Shown: one piece after another, positions 1 to 6,281 of the stretch
Layout: each line of letters opens with the position of its first letter
Position numbering within the stretch: the stretch's first letter is position 1
Origin: JAHJBR01 sp040757035
GTDB taxonomy: Archaea > Micrarchaeota > Micrarchaeia > Anstonellales > Bilamarchaeaceae
DNA length: 37,490 nt
Direction of reading: 5' to 3'
Assembly (NCBI GenBank): GCA_040757035.1
Contig: JBFLYM010000006.1
Coordinates: 1-37,490, forward strand
Notes under the pieces: generated by a model
Seen by the model: only the letters and a program-made list of their open reading frames with translations
Databases searched by the model: none
What the model was told of the DNA's origin: nothing
Position numbers and translations under genes: made by a program

Positions 1-137
1 TCAAACAGTTTTGAACAGTTTGAGGTGTCATGAACGACGATTCGTTCATGAACATATAACAAACCAACACACGGTAATTCTTCGATACTTTCTGATATTA
101 CTTTGTTGGTTTGTCATATCATCCTGATCCTCCTCCA
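1..137. repeat. Left arm of a long inverted repeat
   Basis: This stretch is the reverse complement of 2421-2557 with a single mismatch near its inner end, so it is a 137-bp arm of an inverted repeat. It may continue beyond the window edge. It contains nested hairpins: a 10-bp stem TCATGAACGA/TCGTTCATGA with a 4-nt loop, and ACAAACCAAC pairing with GTTGGTTTGT about 40 nt later. It is not coding. The two arms enclose 2.28 kb holding ksgA, an IS remnant, a DUF357 gene and the 5' part of a tRNA. Confidence 0.9.
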
Positions 138-378
138 AACGATTAGTTTTTTCTTTCATAGTAGTAAAAGAATATTTTTAAATACTCGCTTCCTAATAGA
201 ATGCAGTTTAGAGAGCGCTCCAAGTGGGTGCGCCGAAAGCAGAGTGGTAGAACAAAAAGCTTACAAAACAAAAGCTTACATTATTAATAAATTAATTATT
301 AATTGTTAATTAAGCTTAAGCTAAATAAATAATGATCTAATTCTTCTGAATAGGTTTTCTAAACATATAGGTGAAGAT

Positions 379-543
379 ATGGCATACGAAGGTGGTGAAG
401 GTGGCTTTGGCAGCAATAGACCAATGTATCCTGCAACATGTTCCGATTGTGGAGCAGCATGCGAAGTCCCTTTTAAACCAAAAGAAGGCAGACCTGTTTA
501 TTGCAGAGAATGCTACAAAAAACACAGACCAAGCAGATTCTAA
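379..543 (+). CDS. Small zinc-ribbon protein (54 aa)
   Basis: The ATG at 379 follows AGGTGA at 368-373, the ribosome-binding motif used repeatedly in this window. The protein has a Gly-rich start, then Cys21-x2-Cys24-x3-Cys28, the segment VPFKPKEGRPVYC, and Cys42-x2-Cys45 followed by a basic HRPSRF tail. The two Cys pairs should bind one zinc ion. This pattern is typical of the short zinc-ribbon proteins common in DPANN archaea and CPR bacteria, for which I know no firm function; nucleic acid or ribosome association is a guess from the basic residues. It is convergent with ksgA, 35 nt away. A longer overlapping frame from 371 reads through the same DNA but lacks any domain and is a shadow. 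Confidence 0.85.
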   Translation: MAYEGGEGGFGSNRPMYPATCSDCGAACEVPFKPKEGRPVYCRECYKKHRPSRF

Positions 544-578
544 TAATAGAATCTTGGCTGCAAAATTTCTTTTCTTTT

Positions 579-1355
579 TTATTTTTTTATAATTATTTTT
601 TTACAAATTTCTAAAATTAAATCTAGTCTCAATTCCCTCGGGCGTTTTTTTAACAAATCTTCAAGAATCTTAATTTCTTCTTTATCAAAACCACCGTCGT
701 ACAATGCATTTCGTACAGTCTTGTTTTTATGCTGAAATAATATACGAATTATATTCTCGATTTGTTTAATTTGTTTGCCCATATGCTTGTCTGTGCATGC
801 TTTCTTTTTTTTCAATCTAATAATTGCCGAATTTACTTTTGGACATGGAATGAATAGATGTGCAGGTATTTTGGAGATATACTTTATTTCATAAAACAAT
901 TGAGAAGTAACGCTTAATCGCCCATAGTTTTTTTCTCCTGGGCAAGCAATCATTTTTTTTGCAAATTCGTCTTGGACCATTATTACCGCATCTTCAAAAT
1001 CAAACTCTTTTAATCTGAACAAGATCTCACTTGAAATATAGTATGGGATATTACCAATAATTTTTTCAAATTTGAATTTACTTGGTTTGATTTTCAGAAA
1101 ATCAGCATGAATTATCTTGATTCTTTTTTCTTCCTCAAACAGATTATTCAAAACAGTGATCATTTTTCTGTCTTTTTCAACAGCAATTATTTTTTTCGCT
1201 CCTGCAGAAAGTAGTTGTTTGGTTAATCTTCCATCACCAGCGCCTATTTCAAGCACGGTTTTATTCTTTACTTCAAGTAAACGAACTTCTTTTGCGATAA
1301 TATTCTTGTCGTTGAGGAAATGCTGCCCAAAAGATTTTTTTAAATTTATTCTCAT
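579..1355 (-). CDS. ksgA: rRNA adenine dimethyltransferase Dim1/KsgA
   Basis: SAM-dependent enzyme that dimethylates the two adjacent adenines in the GGAA loop of SSU helix 45. Visible motifs from the chosen start: GQHFLND (about 10-16), the SAM loop EIGAGDGRLT (about 36-45), the acidic VEKD, HADFLK, and the catalytic NIPYYIS. The length, 258 aa, fits the family. Three in-frame starts exist at 1397, 1370 and 1355. The first lies inside a TATA-like stretch (GATATATG, about 1394-1401), so it is unlikely. The ATG at 1355 has TTGGAGAA just upstream and starts right before the conserved KKSFGQHF. The target helix in this organism's own SSU gene is interrupted by a 43-nt insertion (34244-34286), so methylation must follow its removal or tolerate it. 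Monocistronic, convergent with the zinc-ribbon gene. Confidence 0.93.
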   Translation of the reverse strand: MRINLKKSFGQHFLNDKNIIAKEVRLLEVKNKTVLEIGAGDGRLTKQLLSAGAKKIIAVEKDRKMITVLNNLFEEEKRIKIIHADFLKIKPSKFKFEKIIGNIPYYISSEILFRLKEFDFEDAVIMVQDEFAKKMIACPGEKNYGRLSVTSQLFYEIKYISKIPAHLFIPCPKVNSAIIRLKKKKACTDKHMGKQIKQIENIIRILFQHKNKTVRNALYDGGFDKEEIKILEDLLKKRPRELRLDLILEICKKIIIKK

Positions 1356-1425
1356 TTCTCCAATTCTCATTTGATCTTCTCGATTTTCCAACCACATATA
1401 TCATTTGCGCAAATCATTCCTGATA

Positions 1426-1734
1426 TTATACTCCCTCAACTAAGTAATTCGGTGTTTTTCGAGTACCGCCAATGAACAAACGCGCATTATGGTTGGTGGA
1501 TCTAAACCAGAGAAAATCTTGCCTTTCTTTATCTTTTACTGACTTTTCTTCAAGATATTTTCTTATCCAATTTCGTACCGTATCTTCATCCACAAAGAAT
1601 ATCTTGCTTACTTCGATAATGGAATAACCAAGTGCAATTATGGATAATGCATGATATTTGGTCTTTTCCTTAGCATCTTTAGATTTTTTATAGAGTTCTA
1701 TTATCTCCTCTTTATCCTCTAAGATGTTCCTCAT
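1426..1734 (-). pseudogene. IS630-type transposase fragment
   Basis: The reading frame gives 102 aa. The first 70 residues form a helix-turn-helix domain of the kind found at the N terminus of IS630-family transposases: repeated helices, the SIIEVSKIFFVDEDTVRNWI recognition segment, then a basic KDKERQ linker. The family normally continues with a Gly/Pro-rich linker, a second HTH and a DDE catalytic domain. Here the frame jumps to about 30 unrelated residues and ends with a stop inside the terminal repeat. The catalytic part is missing, so it cannot transpose by itself. It might still bind element ends, but I treat it as dead. Confidence 0.75.
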
Positions 1735-1820
1735 TTTTGATCGCCTTATAAGAATTTATACCGAAAAATCCAAAAATCTTTCTATTTTAAAAAACCGAAA
1801 AACTTAATTGGTTTGGTATA
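1427..1820. mobile_element. Internally deleted IS630-type element
   Basis: The two ends form imperfect terminal inverted repeats. The left begins TATACTCCCTCAACTAAG and the right, read inward, TATACCAAACCAATTAAG; similarity continues through a TTCGGT block to about 30 bp. The TA-starting ends and the HTH fragment inside fit the IS630/Tc1-mariner group, which inserts at TA. At 394 bp the copy is far shorter than a full element of about 1.1 kb. TCCTGATATT occurs just outside both ends (1418-1427 and 1830-1839), though on the right it is 9 bp away from the tip. Related ends occur at 6188-6252 and 32485-32520. Confidence 0.75.
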
Positions 1821-1891
1821 ATATTCCAATCCTGATATTCCTCCTGCATATTTAGGAAAAAGGAAACAATCGAAATGACCCAGGCGATAGG

Positions 1892-2149
1892 CTAAGAACT
1901 GTCATGAAACGGTCTTCTTTTTTCTTTTAGTAAAATACCATCAAGAATACCATAAGCGTAGTTCGAGCATCCGAACGATGAAAAATAATCTTTTTTTTGG
2001 TAATAATAATGAGCGTCTTTGCAGTAATTTTCCGCGAATTCAAACGATTTTTGGTATTTTCCGAAAAATTTCTGCATCCTAAAAAGGGTTATTATTTCAT
2101 TTAATTTTTCCAAATCTTTTTTAGCACGTTCCTTTTGCTTGTTTTCCAT
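1892..2149 (-). CDS. DUF357 family protein (85 aa)
   Basis: Small helical archaeal protein. The C-terminal half matches the DUF357 pattern: an AENYCKDAHYYYQKKDYFSSF segment followed by SNYAYGILDGIL, equivalent to the family's A..Y..DA.YF.EKGDY..AF....YAYG.LD. The N-terminal 30 residues are a charged helix (KERAKKDLEKLNEI). The family function is unknown. The ATG at 2149 is chosen because longer in-frame starts would run into the tRNA-Arg gene, which begins 54 bp away on the other strand, and because the family begins here. An AT-rich TATA-like block, TTTTTAAAT, lies about 25 nt upstream (about 2170-2178), suggesting a nearly leaderless transcript. Confidence 0.85.
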   Translation of the reverse strand: MENKQKERAKKDLEKLNEIITLFRMQKFFGKYQKSFEFAENYCKDAHYYYQKKDYFSSFGCSNYAYGILDGILLKEKRRPFHDSS

Positions 2150-2240
2150 AATTGATTTTAAAATTATAGATTTAAAAACCTGGAACTTATTTAGAATATA
2201 TAAGGGCTCGTAGCGCAACGGACAGCGCGCCCGGCTTCGG

Positions 2241-2289
2241 ATTGCCATGAACCAATTGCGGTTCTTGATCTCTCTATAAATAAGGAGAG
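2241..2289 (+). other. Canonical tRNA intron (position 37/38, 49 nt)
   Basis: The loop residues CTTC (32-35) pair with GGAG just before the 3' site, leaving bulges GG|A and AG|A, which is a standard bulge-helix-bulge for the archaeal splicing endonuclease. Removal leaves the seven-base loop CTTCGGA. Confidence 0.85.
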
Positions 2290-2341
2290 ACCGGGCGGTT
2301 GCGGGTTCAAAATACATCCCTTTTTCTTTTTCTAAAAGAAA

Positions 2342-2419
2342 AAGGTCTGTATCAACCCCAAAAAGAAAAAACAGATGTTGAATAATACAACAAGGTCTGT
2401 ATCAACCCCAAAAAGAAAA
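2342..2419. repeat. Two direct copies of a 28-bp repeat
   Basis: 2342-2369 and 2392-2419 are identical 28-mers containing GTCTGTATCAACCCC and ending in A-rich sequence, separated by 22 bp. They sit inside the T-loop insertion, immediately before the inverted-repeat arm. Two copies and no further units do not make a CRISPR array. Confidence 0.85.
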
Positions 2420-2420
2420 G

Positions 2421-2557
2421 TGGAGGAGGGTCAGGATGATATGACAAACCAACAAAGTAATATCAGAAAGTATCGAAGAATTACCGTGTGTTGGTTTGTT
2501 ATATGTTCATGAACGAATCGTCGTTCATGACACCTCAAACTGTTCAAAACTGTTTGA
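2421..2557. repeat. Right arm of the long inverted repeat
   Basis: Reverse complement of 1-137 with one mismatch. It lies wholly inside the tRNA-Arg T-loop insertion. It carries the TTGGTTTGTTATA motif that also marks IS ends, a 14-bp array at 26.2 kb and the tandem repeats upstream of the SSU gene. Confidence 0.9.
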
Positions 2558-2587
2558 GCACGTGCCTAAAAACCCTCAACCAGTTTT

Positions 2588-2608
2588 GGAGGGGGCGAAG
2601 CCCCCTCC
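2588..2608 (+). other. Stable GC hairpin near the end of the T-loop insertion
   Basis: GGAGGGGGC and GCCCCCTCC pair perfectly over 9 bp around a GAA loop. It is by far the most GC-rich structure in this AT-rich intergenic part, and it is nested inside a 7-bp CTCAACC/GGTTGAG pairing. It has no downstream T-run, so it does not look like a terminator; more likely it folds the insertion so that the two tRNA halves come together. Confidence 0.7.
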
Positions 2609-2686
2609 GCGGTTCGGTTGAGAATCCTGCCGAGCCCGATTTATTTAACAAAAATTTAGCTGGAAACTCAAAAAGAAAATAGAAAT

Positions 2687-2779
2687 TGGGCCCACTGAGA
2701 TTTGAACTCAGGGTCTTTCGATCTCAAAATTCTGAGAATTTATCAGTCGAACGCTCTAGCCTGATTGAGCTATGGGCCC
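2687..2779 (-). tRNA. tRNA-Ile(GAT) with an 18-nt intron
   Basis: On the minus strand: acceptor GGGCCCA/TGGGCCC with A73, D-arm GCTC/GAGC, anticodon stem TTCGA/TCGAA, loop CTGATAA (anticodon GAT), T-arm CTGAG-TTCAAAT-CTCAG. The 93-nt gene minus an 18-nt insertion at 37/38 gives 75 nt. The central BHB helix is imperfect (one U-U pair). CCA is not encoded. It is convergent with tRNA-Arg, 48 bp apart. Confidence 0.93.
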
Positions 2780-2922
2780 AGAGAGTTTAAAACAATTTAT
2801 TCTTTATTGTTTTTATCGTGTTCCGATATAAGAAGCAATAAGAATAATCACAATAACGGAAAGATAGAAAATAATTTCATCAGGCATATTCTTTTTATAA
2901 ACTTCCTTATTTATATTTGTTT

Positions 2923-4026
2923 ATGAAGATTGGCATAATCGCAGATACTCATTTTGGCTACTCAAGATTTGAAGAAGATGCATTTGTGCAAGCAGCGTAT
3001 GCTCTTAAAGATGCAGAAAGAAAATCAGATCTTATTATAATTGCTGGGGATCTATTTGATGTGAAGATACCAAAATTAGAGACTCTTAAAAAAGCGGCAG
3101 ATCTTTTCTCTACAATAAAAAAACCAATTTATGTAATACATGGTAATCATGAACGACGTAGTAGTGGGATGACCAATCCTGTTCAATTGCTTACATCCCT
3201 CTCAAACATTCATTATATTAATAATAAACTAGAAATTGTTGAAAATATTGGAAACGGAAAATTGGCACTTATTGGTATGGGTAGCGTTCCTGAAGAATTG
3301 GCGCATAACATGCTCAATAATTTATATAAAAAAGAAATTGCAAAAATACCGTCAGATGCGTTCAAAATACTCGTAATCCATCAATCCATTAAAGAGCTCA
3401 TCAATTGCAGCGAAGAAGAACTTTCGCTTGATTATCTTAAAGATTTGTCTTTTGATTTAATAATTAATGGACATATACATAAAAATTGTAGCGAATTGAA
3501 AGGAAAATTACTCATTCCTGGAAGCACTGTAATAACGCGATTGAAGAGCGATGAACAAGGCGAACGTGGTTACATTATTTATGATACAGAGAAGAAAAAT
3601 TACGAATTCGTTGCGATACCAACCCGCACTTTTTTTTATACCGAAGTAACTTTTGATAACGCGTCACTTGCAGAAGTGAAGGAAAAAATAGATATATGGA
3701 TTAGCCAAATGCGAGCAACTTATAAAGATGCAATTTTGAAGATAAAATTACAAGGAACACTTAGAGAAGGACTTAGTGGAACTGATATTTCATTTATATA
3801 TCCCGATGATGGAATTTATATACAAAATAATCTGAATGTTTTAAGTTTAAAAGAAAAAATAAAGCAAATGAAAGAAGAAAATAATGAAAAATTTTCAGTA
3901 AGAGAAAAAGCAATGCAGGAACTAAGGGAAAAATTAAAAGAAAAAATCACACTTTTTGATCCGACAGAATTTTTTGAAAAACTTACTGAAAATATTGATT
4001 CATGTGCGCACTATCTAAATTTATAA
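2923..4026 (+). CDS. mre11: DNA repair nuclease Mre11
   Basis: Metallophosphoesterase subunit of the Mre11-Rad50 double-strand-break complex. The dimanganese ligand motifs are all present from the ATG at 2923: D8-x-H10, GDLFD around D43, GNHE at 74-77, H153, and GHIH at 183-186. The C-terminal region (about 240-367) is less conserved and ends in a charged, coiled-coil-prone stretch that would hold the capping and Rad50-binding parts. At 367 aa it is of normal archaeal size. An upstream TTG at 2917 is in frame, but TTTTTATAA at 2893-2901 places transcription at about the ATG, so a leaderless start at 2923 fits. Rad50, HerA and NurA, usual neighbours, are not in the window. Confidence 0.9.
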   Translation: MKIGIIADTHFGYSRFEEDAFVQAAYALKDAERKSDLIIIAGDLFDVKIPKLETLKKAADLFSTIKKPIYVIHGNHERRSSGMTNPVQLLTSLSNIHYINNKLEIVENIGNGKLALIGMGSVPEELAHNMLNNLYKKEIAKIPSDAFKILVIHQSIKELINCSEEELSLDYLKDLSFDLIINGHIHKNCSELKGKLLIPGSTVITRLKSDEQGERGYIIYDTEKKNYEFVAIPTRTFFYTEVTFDNASLAEVKEKIDIWISQMRATYKDAILKIKLQGTLREGLSGTDISFIYPDDGIYIQNNLNVLSLKEKIKQMKEENNEKFSVREKAMQELREKLKEKITLFDPTEFFEKLTENIDSCAHYLNL

Positions 4027-4125
4027 GTTTTTACCTGAGTTTGAGTGCTATGTTGTGCAATTGAGGGTGGTAATAATAAAATGAGAAGATAAATAATGGA
4101 GGAATAGACAAATCGGGAGATGACG

Positions 4126-4869
4126 ATGATTAGACTCAAATTGAAAGGTGTTTCAAAAAAATATATTATTGAAGATAAAGAAATAACGGCGCTTGAAGGT
4201 ATTGGATTTGGTGTAACCAAACGAGAATCAATAGCAATTGTTGGACCATCTGGTTGCGGCAAAACCACTCTTATCAGATTAATAGCTGGATTAGAAAAAG
4301 CGAGCGGAGGCGAAATTTATTTTCATGGTAAATTACTTCAAGGTCCTGATCCTCGCATAATGATGATATTCCAGAATTTTGCTTTGCTTCCATGGAAAAC
4401 CGTGCGCGAAAATGTTGAGTTAGGACTTTTAGATATACCTGAAAATCAAAGAAGGGAGATCACGGAGAAATACCTTAAAATAGTCGGTATGGATGGCTCT
4501 GCTGAAAATTATCCGCGCAACTTAAGTAGTGGGGGGAAACAACGCGTTGGGATTGCGAGAGCGCTGTGCCGCGAACCAGATATTCTTATAATGGACGAAC
4601 CATTCAGCTCGCTTGATCCTTTAACTGCAAGAAATCTCCAAAATGAAATCCTTAGATATTATCATAGTAAAAAACTAAAACCAGATGTTCTTATGCTAAT
4701 TACACATAATATTCAAGAAGCGGTTTATATGGCTGATCGCATAATTGTAATGGGTCAAAATCCCGGCCATATAAAGGCAGATATAAAGATAGAGCTTGAA
4801 AAACTAAGAAATATGCGCGATAAGCGCTTTCAGGATTATGTTGATGAAGTAACATCTTTGATCGTATAA
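4126..4869 (+). CDS. ABC transporter ATP-binding protein, NitT/TauT type
   Basis: ATPase subunit of an importer of the nitrate/sulfonate/taurine family. From the ATG at 4126: Walker A GPSGCGKTT (40-48), Q-loop Q83, FALLPW typical of SsuB/TauB/NrtD, Walker B ILIMDEP (153-159), D-loop SSLD and the switch His in LITHN. The signature reads LSSGGKQR instead of the usual LSGGMKQR (133-140), so the first Gly is Ser. A GGAGATGA sequence precedes 4126; an ATG at 4120 is also in frame but sits within it. The only permease in the window with matching subfamily is the fused one at 9977-11611, 5 kb away on the other strand, so the two parts are unlinked. Substrate cannot be told. Confidence 0.85.
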   Translation: MIRLKLKGVSKKYIIEDKEITALEGIGFGVTKRESIAIVGPSGCGKTTLIRLIAGLEKASGGEIYFHGKLLQGPDPRIMMIFQNFALLPWKTVRENVELGLLDIPENQRREITEKYLKIVGMDGSAENYPRNLSSGGKQRVGIARALCREPDILIMDEPFSSLDPLTARNLQNEILRYYHSKKLKPDVLMLITHNIQEAVYMADRIIVMGQNPGHIKADIKIELEKLRNMRDKRFQDYVDEVTSLIV

Positions 4870-4891
4870 ATTTATTATTATTGATATGGGT

Positions 4892-4986
4892 GGGGTTATG
4901 GCGTAACCAGGTAGCGCGGCTGGCTCCAGATTTCTATAAATGATTTAAGAAACCAGCATGCTAGAGTTCGAATCTCTATAACCCCA
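4892..4986 (+). tRNA. tRNA-Trp(CCA) with a 22-nt intron
   Basis: Acceptor GGGGTTA/TAACCCC with A73, D-stem GCGT/GCGC (one G-T), anticodon stem GCTGG/CCAGC, loop CTCCAGA (anticodon CCA), T-arm TAGAG-TTCGAAT-CTCTA. A 22-nt insertion lies at 37/38; many archaeal tRNA-Trp genes have an intron here. Mature length 73 nt. No encoded CCA. Confidence 0.95.
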
Positions 4987-5018
4987 TCAAGCAACCCAAT
5001 TAAGCAAATTTATATATT

Positions 5019-6071
5019 TTAGTAAACGATTTTATCTAATTTATTCATTTTTATTGCGTTGTTTATTTCAATTGCAATTCGTCTTCCCATAAAAAGCGGT
5101 TTTTTACTCATAAATACGGAGTAAGGGGAAAGGTTCGTAAAAATATTTGTTCCAGCAACAATTCGCGCTGAAATTTCAAATGCATAAACTTTCATATCTT
5201 CAGTGATTATTGTTTCTACGCAAAATGGACCAGGGATTCCCCCAAATAATTTATCCGCTGTTTCTACAATTTTTTTTCCAATTTCAAAATATTCGTGCAA
5301 AAGCGATTCGCGCAAAACAATTGATTCATTCGCAACCACTGTAAAACTCATTTTGCTGCGTGCGTTAGCATAAATCGCTCTACCTATCTCATCGGCATTA
5401 CTTTCTATTCTTCTATCTATACCCAAAAGTTCAACGCTTCCATCTGAAGCGCGATAACCGGCATTATTTAATGGAGAATAAAAATAATGAGGATACGCTC
5501 TTATTCCGCTCATAAATTCCTGCACTATAATTTTTTTATTTTTGAATTTTCGTTTTTTTTGTTTATATTCGTTGTAAGAGTGTACAATTTCATATCCAGC
5601 TCCGCCTTTTGCACCTGAAAATTTCGCAATTGCTGCGCGATCTATTGTTTTCGGATTCGGATATACTTTTGGAGTTCTAAGTCCAGCTTTGCGAATCCAA
5701 TCAAACATTTTTTTCCTTGAGCGTTCCCAGACCAAGGAATTTCGGTTACCCAAAATAGGAATTGCCAAATTATCCAATTTTTTGCCAACGTATTCCACAA
5801 AGGAGCCATGTGGAACGATTATCGCATTTTTGCTCACTAATTCAGCAACAGGAATGTCCGAATAAGAATCAACAAAAATAAATTCATCTGGTTTCGCAAG
5901 TTGGAACGCATTATAAATTTTTTCATTTCCTTGCAAACAAATTCCAATTGTTTTTAATTTTTCTTGTTTTGCGCCATAAAAAATTTGTAAAGAAGAATGC
6001 GAACAAATAGTTGCTACCGCTGGCTTTTTATAAGAAGAAATGATTTCATTTATTTTTGATTTCTTGATCAT
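5019..6071 (-). CDS. purP: FAICAR synthetase PurP
   Basis: ATP- and formate-dependent ligase that converts AICAR to FAICAR, the archaeal replacement for the PurH transformylase step in IMP synthesis. The 350-aa protein has the PurP N-terminal domain (ICSHSSLQIFYGAKQE), IPILGNRNSL around 105-113, the ATP-grasp glycine loop GAKGGAGY (153-160), the LLGIDRRIESN block, and EISARIVAGTNIF near the end. The ATG at 6071 follows GGTGAAAACGA, a good ribosome-binding site. It is the last gene of a minus-strand run leuC-leuD-purP paralog-purP, but a 200-bp gap with a MITE and a palindrome separates it from the paralog. With purB at 31 kb, it indicates de novo purine synthesis. Confidence 0.92.
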   Translation of the reverse strand: MIKKSKINEIISSYKKPAVATICSHSSLQIFYGAKQEKLKTIGICLQGNEKIYNAFQLAKPDEFIFVDSYSDIPVAELVSKNAIIVPHGSFVEYVGKKLDNLAIPILGNRNSLVWERSRKKMFDWIRKAGLRTPKVYPNPKTIDRAAIAKFSGAKGGAGYEIVHSYNEYKQKKRKFKNKKIIVQEFMSGIRAYPHYFYSPLNNAGYRASDGSVELLGIDRRIESNADEIGRAIYANARSKMSFTVVANESIVLRESLLHEYFEIGKKIVETADKLFGGIPGPFCVETIITEDMKVYAFEISARIVAGTNIFTNLSPYSVFMSKKPLFMGRRIAIEINNAIKMNKLDKIVY

Positions 6072-6187
6072 TCGTTTTCACCATAAAACTCTTAAAGATA
6101 ACTAAAACGCCAAACTTAAATAAACTTAAACCTTAAACCTAAATAAACCTAAAGATATATCGATCCACTAAAAAAACGTGGATCGCA

Positions 6188-6252
6188 TATACTCAACCAA
6201 TCGAGATAAAACCTGAAAAACAAAATCGGAAAAACTTAGTTGGTTGAGTATA
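6188..6252. mobile_element. 65-bp MITE with IS630-type ends
   Basis: Perfect 13-bp terminal inverted repeats, TATACTCAACCAA on the left and TTGGTTGAGTATA on the right, surround 39 bp of AT-rich DNA. The inner part of the right end (TAAGTTTTTCCGATTTT, read inward) matches the subterminal sequence of the element at 1427-1820, so this is a non-autonomous relative. It lies in the 5' leader of purP. Confidence 0.8.
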
Positions 6253-6255
6253 AGA

Positions 6256-6281
6256 TTACAACTTAAGCGCTTAAGTTGTAA
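6256..6281. other. Perfect 26-bp palindrome over the stop codon of the purP paralog
   Basis: The two 13-base halves, starting TTACAACTTAAGC, are exact reverse complements. As RNA it forms a 12- to 13-bp hairpin containing the last codons and stop (TAA, 6273-6271) of the upstream gene, directly before the MITE. It could protect the 3' end, attenuate read-through into purP, or be a protein-binding site. Confidence 0.8.

Larger units (their letters stand above)
2312..2624 (+). other. 313-nt insertion in the tRNA-Arg T-loop (candidate intron)
   Basis: Boundaries chosen by BHB logic: the T-stem is the outer helix, TTCA (2306-2309) pairs with TGAG (2619-2622, one G-U), and the bulges are AA|A and AA|T. 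Splicing gives T-loop TTCAAAT. The intron-side helix is weak. Inside lie a 12-bp pyrimidine/purine hairpin (2319-2345), two copies of a 28-bp direct repeat (2342-2369, 2392-2419), the right arm of the long inverted repeat (2421-2557), a 9-bp GC hairpin with a GAA loop (2588-2608), and CTCAACC (2575-2581) able to pair with GGTTGAG (2616-2622) at the 3' end. Alternatives are a mobile-element insertion that killed the tRNA, or an assembly join. Confidence 0.6.
2204..2638 (+). tRNA. tRNA-Arg(TCG) interrupted by two insertions
   Basis: Exons 2204-2240, 2290-2311 and 2625-2638 join to a perfect 73-nt tRNA: acceptor GGGCTCG with CGAGCCC plus G73, D-stem GCGC/GCGC, anticodon stem CCCGG/CCGGG, loop CTTCGGA (anticodon TCG), variable CGGTT, T-stem GCGGG/CCTGC (one G-U), T-loop TTCAAAT. 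The first insertion (49 nt) is at the canonical 37/38 site. The second (313 nt) splits the T-loop after TTCAAA. Without it no acceptor 3' strand is found near the 5' half; with it removed every stem pairs. 3' CCA is not encoded. See the separate entries for both introns. Confidence 0.85.

Noticed and set aside
103..309. 68-aa plus-strand frame
   Set aside because: It begins inside the inverted-repeat arm, has no ribosome-binding site and no recognisable domain.
371..592. 73-aa frame overlapping the zinc-ribbon gene
   Set aside because: Different frame from the Cys-rich protein that has the ribosome-binding site; no domain.
1892..2317. Long 141-aa version of the DUF357 frame
   Set aside because: The extension is the complement of the tRNA-Arg gene; the family start is at 2149.
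2342..2419. Two 28-bp direct repeats with a 22-bp spacer as a CRISPR mini-array
   Set aside because: Only two copies, no further units, no cas genes, and the location is inside a tRNA insertion beside other repeats.
2488..2682. 64-aa frame
   Set aside because: It reads through the repeat arm, the GC hairpin and the 3' exon of tRNA-Arg.
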